The position numbers and the translations under genes were made by a program. Of a DNA stretch of 64,000 nt, positions 57,839-64,000 are shown in pieces; position 1 is the first letter of the stretch, and each line of letters begins with the position of its first letter. The notes under the pieces were generated by a model. That model was not told the origin of the DNA, searched no databases, and saw nothing but the letters and a program-made list of their open reading frames with translations. The DNA lies in NCBI RefSeq assembly GCF_030818955.1, contig NZ_JAUTBF010000001.1, positions 2,046,001 through 2,110,000 on the forward strand, written 5' to 3'. The DNA is from Microbacterium trichothecenolyticum. Lineage in GTDB: Bacteria; Actinomycetota; Actinomycetes; Actinomycetales; Microbacteriaceae.

Positions 57839-58848
57839 GATGCCTTCCGCAGTCGGGGGTCGATGAGCGGGTACAGCAGATCGACCGCGGTGTTCAGCAG
57901 GATGAAGACGAAGGCGGCGAAGATCACCACCCCCATCACGAGCGGGATGTCACGGTCCTGCAGGGCGTCGACGGCGAGGCGCCCGATGCCGGGCCGCGAG
58001 AAGAGCGTCTCGATGACCGCCGTGCCGCTGAGCAGGGATCCCACGATGACCGAGCTCAGGGTCAGCGCCGGAAGACTGGCGTGGCGCAGCACATGCCGCG
58101 AGCGCACCTCGCTCTCACTCAGGCCCCGCGCCCGCAACGTCGTCACGAACGGTTCGTGAAGGGTGTGCTCCATGCGTTCGCGCAGCACCTGCGTCAGCAC
58201 TCCGACCAGGGGCACGGCGAGCGTCACCACCGGCAGGACCAGAGACGCCGGTCCCGTCCCCCCGAAGGCGGGCACCCATCGCAGGCCGAACGAGAACACC
58301 GTCATCAGCACGATGCCCAGCCAGAACGACGGCGTCGACACCGCGATGAGCTCGAACCCCTGGGCGAGCACCCGGGCGAACGGGCGCCGGCCGCTCGTGG
58401 CGAGGGCGAGCACGACGGATGCCGCGACGGCCACGACCATCGCCCACGTCGTGAGCTCCACGGTGGGGCCGAGCTCCGACCAGAGGATCTCGGTCACGGG
58501 GACGCCCCGCTGGTAGCTCACCCCGAGATCGCCGCGGGCGACCCCGGCGAGGTAGGTGACGTACTGCACGAAGACCGGCTGGTCGAGTCCGTACTGGGCG
58601 GCGACGGCCGCGCGCATCGCGGGGGTCACGTCCTGGATGCCGGCCATGAGCTTGTCGAGCGGGTCGCCGGGGATGAGCTTCACCGCGAGGAACGTGAGCG
58701 TCGCCGCGGCCCAGACGACGAGGACGATGTCCACCAGCGTGCGCACGGCGACACGGATCCACGAACCGCCGCGACGTGACCTGACCGGTGCGCCGGATTG
58801 TGGCGAGGCGTCGTCGATCGTGCGCGGCCGCCCCTCTTGCAGGGTCAC
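57835..58848 (-). CDS. peptide-type ABC transporter permease (DppB-like)
   Basis: Membrane protein of 337 residues. VVWAAATLTFLAVKLIPGDPLDKL and GLDQPVFVQYVTYLAGVARGDLGVSYQRG are the DppB N-terminal signature, with GLSESEVRSRHVLRHASLP as the EAA loop. GTG 58848 overlaps the M20 gene stop as GTGA; preceding residues in the same frame belong to antisense or shadow sequence and are excluded. Confidence 0.93.
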   Translation of the reverse strand: MTLQEGRPRTIDDASPQSGAPVRSRRGGSWIRVAVRTLVDIVLVVWAAATLTFLAVKLIPGDPLDKLMAGIQDVTPAMRAAVAAQYGLDQPVFVQYVTYLAGVARGDLGVSYQRGVPVTEILWSELGPTVELTTWAMVVAVAASVVLALATSGRRPFARVLAQGFELIAVSTPSFWLGIVLMTVFSFGLRWVPAFGGTGPASLVLPVVTLAVPLVGVLTQVLRERMEHTLHEPFVTTLRARGLSESEVRSRHVLRHASLPALTLSSVIVGSLLSGTAVIETLFSRPGIGRLAVDALQDRDIPLVMGVVIFAAFVFILLNTAVDLLYPLIDPRLRKAS

Positions 58849-60158
58849 GGCGCCACTCTCCGCCGACCGCCGGTGGCGGCGAACTCCGCGGCGACGTCGG
58901 CACGCAGCTCCTCGTCGGAGACGAAGTCGGCCGCCGCCCCGGCGAGGGCGATCGCGGCGTCCACGAGCGCGTCGAAGGCGGCCGGTTGCACGGTGCTGTC
59001 GGCGAAGGCCGCGTTGTGGGGCAGCACACCCGGTGCCGCTCCCAGGCCCAGGGTCGGGTGGATCGACGGCACGAACCAGCTGACGTTGCCCATGTCGGTC
59101 GACGGGCCGCCTTGCCGCGCGGTTCTCGGACGGAGGGGGACGACACGGCCCCGCCGCTCCAGCGCCGTCGCCCACCGCTCCGTGAGGGTGACGTTCGGCC
59201 GCAGCGGGAGGTAGGCGGGTACGAAGTCGAGGTCGAGGTCGAGCCGCGTGCCGGTCGACAGCGCCGCCGCCTCGAGGATCGCGACGACCCGCTCGACGAG
59301 GACGTCGAGGGTGGCGATGTCGTCGGAGCGGATGAGGAATTCCGCCGATGCGCGCTCGGGGACCACGTTCGCCGCCGCGCCGCCGTCGGTGATGATGCCG
59401 TGGATGCGGTCGACGGGAAGGATGTGCTGGCGCAGCTGGGCGATCGACTGGTACGCCGTGACCACGGCATCCAGAGCGTTCAGTCCGAGGTAGGGGCTGA
59501 GCGCCGCGTGTCCCGCGCGACCGTGATAGGTCGCGACGAGGCGGCGCACGCCGCTGGTGCCGCCGCCGAGGATCGCCCCGACGTCGTCGCCCGTTGACGG
59601 GTGCACCATGCCCGCCGCGTCGACGTCGTCGAAGCCGCCGGCACGGAGGATGAGTTCCTTTCCTCCACCGCCCTCTTCGGCGGGGGCGCCGATGATGCTG
59701 ACGCGCCCGTCGCGGACGACGTCGGATGCCGCGAGGAAAGCGCCCACCGCGATCGCCGCGATGATGTTGTGGCCGCACGCGTGGCCGATACCGGGAAGCG
59801 CGTCGTACTCGGCGACCACGGCGAAGTGCGGTCCGCCCGTTCCGCGGGTGGCGCGGAAAGCCGTGGGCAGTGCGAAGGCCCCGCGCTCGACCTCGGCGCC
59901 GTGCGCCTCGAGCAGGTCGGCGATCCGGGCGGCGCTGCGCACCTCTTCGAAACCGACCTCGGGGTTCGCGTGCAGATCCACGGCGAGGGCGGTGAGCTCG
60001 GGGCGCAGCTGCTCGACCCGAGCTGCGATGGCGGCGTGGACCGACGCATCCGCGCCCCGGCGATCGCGGCGGACCGCGTCGACGACGGTGGCCTCCGCGC
60101 GGGCGCGGCCCCACGCGGTGTAGACCTCGAGGGGGTCGACGGTGTGTCGAGCGCTCAT
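58845..60158 (-). CDS. M20 family metallo-amidohydrolase (AbgB/ACY1-like)
   Basis: Cytosolic zinc amidohydrolase of 437 residues. Metal ligands are visible in GIGHACGHNIIAAIA and GAPAEEGGGGKELI; the dimerisation domain begins near STGDDVGAILGGGTSG. The family removes acyl groups from N-acyl amino acids or cleaves amino-benzoyl-glutamate. ATG 60158 overlaps the aldo/keto reductase stop as ATGA. It fits as the first intracellular step after import by the adjacent ABC system. Confidence 0.92.
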   Translation of the reverse strand: MSARHTVDPLEVYTAWGRARAEATVVDAVRRDRRGADASVHAAIAARVEQLRPELTALAVDLHANPEVGFEEVRSAARIADLLEAHGAEVERGAFALPTAFRATRGTGGPHFAVVAEYDALPGIGHACGHNIIAAIAVGAFLAASDVVRDGRVSIIGAPAEEGGGGKELILRAGGFDDVDAAGMVHPSTGDDVGAILGGGTSGVRRLVATYHGRAGHAALSPYLGLNALDAVVTAYQSIAQLRQHILPVDRIHGIITDGGAAANVVPERASAEFLIRSDDIATLDVLVERVVAILEAAALSTGTRLDLDLDFVPAYLPLRPNVTLTERWATALERRGRVVPLRPRTARQGGPSTDMGNVSWFVPSIHPTLGLGAAPGVLPHNAAFADSTVQPAAFDALVDAAIALAGAAADFVSDEELRADVAAEFAATGGRRRVAP

Positions 60159-61099
60159 GCCTCGTCCTTCGATCGTCGGGGGTCGAACGCCGTATCGCCC
60201 ACTTCGCGAGCGACGACCTCGTCGATCCGGGCCAGGGTCTCGGCATCCAGTCGAATGCCCGCGGCTCGCGCATTGGCCGCGAGATGGTCTGAGGAGCGAC
60301 TGCCGACCACGGCTCCCGCCCCGGGCAACGTGGTGAAGATCCACGCGAGCGCCACCTGGGCACCGTCGAGTCCGAGCGGCGCGCCGATGGCGGACAGGCC
60401 GGCGAACAGCGCCCGGTGCTGGTCGGCGCCGATCCCGCGACCCAGCAGCGGCCAGTACGCGAGGAAAGGGATGCCGCGCCGCTCGAGACCGCGGGCGAGA
60501 TCGGCGTCGTTCCTCGCCACGACGTTGTAGAGGCTCTGAACGGCGGCGAGCTCGGGCTCGAGCGCGAGAACCTCTTCGAGCTGCGGCGCGGTGGGCTGAC
60601 TGACACCGATGTGCCCGATCAGCCCCTGGCTGCGCAGCTGCTGCAATGCACCGAGCTGGTCGGCGAGCGGGTAGTCGGGATCGATGCGGTGCAGATAGAC
60701 CAGGTCGATGCGCTCGCGCCGAAGTCTCGACAGGCTCGCGTGCACCTGCTGTCGCAGGTAGTCGGGGCGACCGAGCACTCCCCACTCCCCGGGACCGGGC
60801 CGCAGCATCCCGACCTTGGTGGCCACGAGCACCTCGGCGCGATCGCCCACCACGTCGCCGATGATCTGCTCGCTGACGGCGGGACCGAGTGAGTCGGCGG
60901 TGTCGATGTGGTCGATGCCGGCCTCGAGGGCTGCGCGCAGTATGCCGCGGGGCACGTCGAGGTCGCGCGGCACGCCCCACCCGTCGCCGGCGGTCAGACG
61001 CGCCCCACCAAGAGCGACGCGAGACACACGGTGTCCGGCGAGGTCGAAAACGGCGCGCGCGGGCGCGTCAGTGTCGGGCAGCGAGGCGGCGAGGCTCAC
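60155..61099 (-). CDS. aldo/keto reductase family protein lacking the usual catalytic Tyr
   Basis: Protein of 314 residues with the (beta/alpha)8 AKR fold. Catalytic Asp (HIDTAD), Lys (VATKVG) and His (LVYLHRID) are in place, but the position normally occupied by Tyr in DTADSYGP is Leu here (DTADSLGP). NADPH-binding segment GSRSSDHLAANARAAGI near the C-terminus is intact. First gene of the operon; a 10-bp-phased repeat lies 70-125 bp upstream. May be a non-redox or altered-mechanism member. Confidence 0.9.
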   Translation of the reverse strand: MSLAASLPDTDAPARAVFDLAGHRVSRVALGGARLTAGDGWGVPRDLDVPRGILRAALEAGIDHIDTADSLGPAVSEQIIGDVVGDRAEVLVATKVGMLRPGPGEWGVLGRPDYLRQQVHASLSRLRRERIDLVYLHRIDPDYPLADQLGALQQLRSQGLIGHIGVSQPTAPQLEEVLALEPELAAVQSLYNVVARNDADLARGLERRGIPFLAYWPLLGRGIGADQHRALFAGLSAIGAPLGLDGAQVALAWIFTTLPGAGAVVGSRSSDHLAANARAAGIRLDAETLARIDEVVAREVGDTAFDPRRSKDEA

Positions 61100-61170
61100 G
61101 GGACTCCTTGGGAGCTGGTCGGGTGCGCCACGACGCTAGGGGACGGGCGTGCCGACAGCCGCCCGGGCTG

Positions 61171-61226
61171 TCACACGTCGTCAAACCTCGTCATCCACCG
61201 TCAAACCGCGTCACAAAGAGCGTCAT
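61171..61226 (-). promoter_or_regulatory. five-fold 10-bp-phased CGTCA/TGACG repeat upstream of the long operon
   Basis: TCA occurs at 61171, 61181, 61191, 61201 and 61211, and again at 61223, nearly always as GTCA, with a CG two bases before it in most copies. Read on the operon's strand this is TGACG-N5 repeated at one helical turn, 72-125 bp before the start at 61099. CGTCAAACC occurs twice in identical form. The phasing suggests cooperative binding of an activator along one DNA face. Confidence 0.55.
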
Positions 61227-61328
61227 GTTACGTGGGAGAAGCTCGGCCGCAGGACGCCCGAGAGGGCAGCGCGACCGCGCGCGAACCGGCCGACCTCGGC
61301 CGGGCATCTGCGCTACCGGAACCTCGCG

Positions 61329-61682
61329 TCAACCGCGACGACGGCCCCGTTTTCTCGTCGCGAGGAGCCTGAGGATCGCCGGAACTCCGATGTAGGCGGC
61401 GAACGGAACCGCGGCTGCGGTCAGGAGCGCGGATCGCAGAACCAGTGGCAGCTCTTCGAACGGCGCGAGGCTCGCCTGGCCGACTGTCACCACGGGGAAG
61501 ATGACCAGCCACGTGATCTCTCGTCCAAGCGTAAACAACGGTCGAGCTACCCTCAACAGCCGAAGGGCCGGCGCCCGCCGACCTCGTTGCGCGTTCGATA
61601 CGAGGCACCGCGGAGGAAGGCGGCAACGGCCCTGTAGCGAGCCAGTAATGACGAGACTCAAGTGCTTTCTCGCGTTCGTCAC
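61329..61682 (-). CDS. small membrane protein coupled to the tetR remnant
   Basis: Protein of 117 residues from GTG 61682, which overlaps the tetR-fragment stop as GTGA. The N-terminal 50 residues are basic and uninformative. The C-terminal half, ITWLVIFPVVTVGQ then SALLTAAAVPFAAYIGVPAI followed by RKRGRRRG, is a two-helix membrane hairpin like that at the C-terminus of some antibiotic-biosynthesis-monooxygenase-domain membrane proteins. It may be a genuine small protein or the tail of a decayed gene. A competing frame from 61689 looks non-coding after 20 residues. Confidence 0.5.
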   Translation of the reverse strand: MTNARKHLSLVITGSLQGRCRLPPRCLVSNAQRGRRAPALRLLRVARPLFTLGREITWLVIFPVVTVGQASLAPFEELPLVLRSALLTAAAVPFAAYIGVPAILRLLATRKRGRRRG

Positions 61683-61806
61683 GTTTCATCGGCTGTCACT
61701 CCTGCGCGGATTCCCGCGAGGAGGAGGTCGAGTCCGGTGAGGAACTGATCTCGGTCGTCGTGATCGCGAAGGTTGGCAACGGCTGCGTTGAGGAACGGAT
61801 AGGTTG
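61679..61806 (-). pseudogene. C-terminal fragment of a TetR family regulator, cut by the IS element
   Basis: The last 42 codons read TYPFLNAAVANLRD then DRDQFLTGLDLLLAGIRAG, matching the C-terminal dimerisation end of TetR regulators. The frame enters the IS terminal repeat exactly at 61806/61807, so the N-terminal HTH and most of the domain are missing. The stop couples to the small membrane protein downstream. Remaining 5' part of the gene is not present on the far side of the IS. Confidence 0.65.
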
Positions 61807-61842
61807 TGACCTGCCCCACGGATTTGGTGCCAGTCGCGGTCG

Positions 61843-62515
61843 CTAACTCGCGGCGGGGATGTCGTTGATGTTGAGTGTCTCGTATTCGATCGGTGTGCGG
61901 TGGCCGAGGGCGGAGTGTCGGCGTTGCCGGTTGTGGAAGATCTCGATGTACTCGAAGATCGCGTTCGCGAGCTCGACCCGGGTCTTCCACTTCTTCCGAT
62001 CCAGCAGCTCGATCTGCATTGATGACCAGAAGCTTTCCATCATCGCGTTGTCCAGTCCGTCACCGACGGATCCGAAGGAGGGGAGCAAGCCTGCGGAGCG
62101 GATCTTCTCCCCGAAGAGCCATGAGGTGAATTGCGTTCCGTGGTCCGCATGAACAATGCCGCCCGGCTCAGGGCGACGATTCCGGATGGCCATGTCGAGC
62201 GCGTTGATGACGAGGGTGGTGCGGATCGGGCCGGGGAGCCCGTAGATCCCGGCTTGATGCATGAGTGTGAACACGGTCTTGTCGCTGACGGTCACGCCCA
62301 TCGCCATGGTCAACTCGGCGTGGACGCGGCGGTACCCGTAGGTGCCGCGGGAGGTGACGTGCACTTCCCGGATCAGCCCGGTCAGCCATTGCCGGCGCAG
62401 TTCGGACTGGGTCAGTGGTTTGCGTTTGACACGGTAGTAGTGTTGCCTCGCAAACCCCGAGGACGCGGCAACAGCGGTCGATCGGGATCCCGGCGTCGGC
62501 GAGGCGGTCGATCAC
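61843..62515 (-). pseudogene. IS3-family transposase orfB (DDE integrase), +1 frameshift
   Basis: GTG 62515 overlaps the orfA stop. The start IDRLADAGIPIDRCCRVLGV breaks at the AAA run 62452-62454 (one extra A); the continuing frame gives ARQHYYRVKRKPLTQSELRR, GTYGYRRVHAELTMAMG and then the rve core: HADHGTQFTSW (second Asp), DNAMMESFWSSMQIELL (Glu) and HNRQRRHSALGHRTPIEYE. This is a canonical IS3 DDE catalytic domain. The first Asp would lie where the reading returns in frame, in VINALDMAIRN. Confidence 0.85.
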
Positions 62516-62808
62516 CGGGAAGAGTCTTTTGGGTGGACACGCTCCTCGTCGAGGAACCTTGCCGCCTGCCGAACGATCAGCAGCTCGCTCTCAAGCTCTC
62601 TGATTCGACGCTTCGCTGCGCGTAGCTCTGCCGATTCCGAAGACGGGACACCGGGACGGCGACCGTTGTCGATGTCGTCCTGACGGATCCAGTTCGAGAG
62701 CGTGACGGGGTGGATGCCGAGTTCGACGGCTGTCTGCTTGGCCTGCTTGCCAGCACGCACGAGCGCGACAGCACGAGCACGAAACTCCGGCGGATAAGGA
62801 CGTGGCAT
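62512..62808 (-). CDS. IS3-family transposase orfA (HTH)
   Basis: Protein of 98 residues. HTH_Tnp_1 region RPYPPEFRARAVALVRAGKQ and AVELGIHPVTLSNWIRQD, followed by a leucine-zipper-like coiled coil (LRAAKRRIRELESELLIVRQAARFL). It binds the terminal repeats and multimerises the transposase. Stop overlaps the orfB start as GTGA rather than using a slippery frameshift site. Confidence 0.92.
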   Translation of the reverse strand: MPRPYPPEFRARAVALVRAGKQAKQTAVELGIHPVTLSNWIRQDDIDNGRRPGVPSSESAELRAAKRRIRELESELLIVRQAARFLDEERVHPKDSSR

Positions 62809-62878
62809 GAGGATGAGCCTTCCGGATCAGGCCACCAGTTAGCCACCGAACCTGGAACCCTTTCCATGGGGCAGGTCA

Positions 62879-63190
62879 AGATGTCACCTATCCGTGCAGC
62901 AGACCCCTCAGCTCTACAGCCGCATCGGCTTCCCCCACGAATACCGTCCCCTCCGCAGCGATGAACTCACCGCCGTCGTCACGCAACGCCTCCCCTCACC
63001 GGACCCAGCCGACGACGGACTCGCACACACCGCTGCCCTAGCCGCCATCGTGCGCACCACCAACGGGAACTTCCGCCTCGCCGATCGCCTTGTCACTCAA
63101 ATCAGACGTGTCCTTGACATCAACGGGCACACCCACCTCACGCCCGAGGCTGTCGACGCCGCCCAGGAAGCCCTCCTCATCGGACGCTGA
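62879..63190 (+). pseudogene. C-terminal fragment of a TniB/IstB-like transposition AAA+ ATPase
   Basis: Open from the IS edge. LYSRIGFPHEYRPL, IVRTTNGNFRLADRLVTQIRRVLDIN and LTPEAVDAAQEALLIG match the C-terminal lid domain of DNA-transposition AAA+ ATPases (TniB-like). Walker A and B motifs are missing because the IS replaces the 5' part. GTG 62894 could start a short product. Marks an older transposon scar. Confidence 0.65.
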
Positions 63191-63381
63191 ACGACGCGGT
63201 AAGCGCGACACCTATTGCCGCGATTCACAGAGATCGCTGACGTCGGGTCGGTCGGATGTAGCGGAATCGGAGGTTTATGGCACCCTGGGTTGCCCCGGGT
63301 CCGCCATAGTGGGAGCTTGGCTCGAGGTCCGGGCTTACGCGACAACCACGTGGTCACCATTTGCGAGCACGGCCGGTCTGA
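63191..63381. other. intergenic, no gene seen
   Basis: About 190 bases between the ATPase fragment and the SDR gene. Lower GC than the rest of the window. No coding signal, hairpin or repeat that I would defend. Confidence 0.4.
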
Positions 63382-63969
63382 TCAGTCGATCAGTTCGCGG
63401 ATTCCCGTGGATGCGTCGAATAGCGCGACTGTCGCTTGTGCAGCGCTGTCGACAGCCAAGCGGGGCTCGGCTGGTGGCTCGTCAGGGTAATAGGTGCCTG
63501 CGCCGTAGAGCCGGCCGTACCGGAGTACCACCCCGCCGTAGGTGAGGACGCTGCGCTCAAGGAAGGCGACACCGTGGGCGGTATCCGAACCGGGCTCTAA
63601 GTCCCAGGCGACGCTTTGTGCGAGGAATCTGGGGTGACCGGCAGCTTCGGCGGCGGCGAGGAGGTTGGTTGTCCCCTCGATGCGGATGCGGGCGTTCGCG
63701 GATTGCCGGGTCGCAATTTCGCCGGCCTGATCCGGGAGGTCGGTCAGTTGGTGCAGGATGACGTCGGGAGCAAAAGCCGTCGTTACTGATCGCAGTTTGT
63801 CGGCGTCAAAGACGTCGCAGATGATCCCTCGGGCGCCAAGACCCTCGACCGTGCGGCAGCCACGCTCCGACCGTGTGATCCCGAGCACGACACTGCCTCG
63901 CTGGACGAGGAGCGGGAGGATTGCGCGTCCGAGTACACCCGATGCGCCGGCAACGAGAACGCGCATCAT
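63382..63969 (-). CDS. NAD-dependent epimerase/dehydratase-like (extended SDR) protein
   Basis: Protein of 195 residues. Dinucleotide motif VLVAGASGVLGRAI at the N-terminus, FAPDVILHQLTDLPDQAG and an active-site-like segment ending in LRYGRLYGAGTYYP. The usual YxxxK is not evident (YGGVVLRYGR instead), and the protein is shorter than typical extended SDRs, so it may be a regulatory or NmrA-like member. ATG 63969. Codon use and GC are lower than in the main window, consistent with acquisition. Confidence 0.8.
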   Translation of the reverse strand: MMRVLVAGASGVLGRAILPLLVQRGSVVLGITRSERGCRTVEGLGARGIICDVFDADKLRSVTTAFAPDVILHQLTDLPDQAGEIATRQSANARIRIEGTTNLLAAAEAAGHPRFLAQSVAWDLEPGSDTAHGVAFLERSVLTYGGVVLRYGRLYGAGTYYPDEPPAEPRLAVDSAAQATVALFDASTGIRELID

Positions 63970-64000
63970 TCTGTCCCCTTGTTCGGGATCATCTCGTACG

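Larger units (their letters stand above)
61807..62878 (-). mobile_element. IS3-family insertion sequence, about 1.07 kb
   Basis: Imperfect terminal inverted repeats start TGACCTGCCCCACGGA (61807 inward) and, on the other strand, TGACCTGCCCCATGGA (62878 inward); 15 of 16 match, with weaker matches further in to CTAAC. Ends are TG...CA as in IS3. Two overlapping minus-strand frames, orfA and orfB, fill it. Flanking bases GTTG and AGAT do not match, so no target-site duplication is visible. orfB carries a +1 frameshift, so this copy is probably inactive or mis-sequenced. Confidence 0.85.

Noticed and set aside
61228..61689. 153-codon frame overlapping the small membrane protein
   Set aside because: Only the first 20 residues look plausible; the hydrophobic helices lie in the neighbouring frame.

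Overview
The window is a high-GC (about 70%) actinobacterial chromosome segment. Gene content points to the family Microbacteriaceae, most likely Microbacterium or a close relative: treXYZ, a DUF2520-panC-panB cluster, three copies of a roughly 105-residue family typical of that group, DUF3072 and DUF1206 proteins, many 4-nt ATGA/GTGA start-stop overlaps, and a strongly over-used GGATGCC/GGCATCC heptamer. No rRNA, tRNA or CRISPR array was seen. Taxonomy rests on family recognition, not on a search.

Layout. 1-15 kb holds housekeeping and accessory enzymes: a threonine aldolase cut by the window edge, an M3 oligopeptidase, a NUDIX-like DUF4916 protein, an esterase, a very large Lhr-type helicase translationally coupled to a Nei/Fpg DNA glycosylase, a hexapeptide-repeat protein, DUF1304, a LysR-like effector domain without HTH, a secreted CocE-type hydrolase with a probable sortase signal, and an amidotransferase. 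15-24.6 kb holds a TspO-like membrane protein, the treX-treY-treZ trehalose operon, two coiled-coil/unknown proteins and a small alarmone synthetase. 24.6-28.8 kb is a small-gene region: three DUF7882-like paralogues, two divergent MarR regulators sharing a palindrome, DUF3072 and a hydrolase. 28.8-35.5 kb is an iron-siderophore ABC importer with a flavin monooxygenase at its end, divergent from a double AraC regulator across an iron-box-like palindrome. 35.6-40.1 kb holds FUSC, LamG, DUF1206, PAP2 and TetR genes. 40.1-46.1 kb is a TetR-controlled amidase / kinase-aminotransferase / agmatine deiminase operon, followed by a ParD-like/zeta toxin-antitoxin pair. 47.2-49.7 kb is pantothenate synthesis. 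50.5-61.1 kb is one long minus-strand operon (aldo/keto reductase, M20 amidohydrolase, oligopeptide-type ABC importer, two LLM monooxygenases, DUF1684) that looks like a scavenging pathway for an N-acylated or sulfur-containing compound. 61.3-64 kb is a lower-GC scar containing an IS3-family element lying between a tetR fragment and a transposition-ATPase fragment.

Two window-wide cautions. First, at least six genes are broken by exactly one extra base (near 978, 4515, 4980, 24984, 35977, 62453), nearly always in a short GC-rich or homopolymer run; the uniform direction suggests base-calling or assembly insertions more than real decay. Second, two long poly-C tracts (20 and 23 C) occur. One sits at the 5' end of a secreted LamG protein and decides whether its signal peptide is in frame, so it is either a phase-variation switch or a sequencing artefact.

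The best candidates for new biology are the poly-C-controlled LamG protein, the fused double AraC regulator with its iron-box-like operator and siderophore-operon monooxygenase, the predicted agmatine catabolic operon with a trimodular aminotransferase, the long LLM/M20/ABC operon with five regulator half-sites at exact 10-bp spacing, and the codon-forcing GGATGCC motif.
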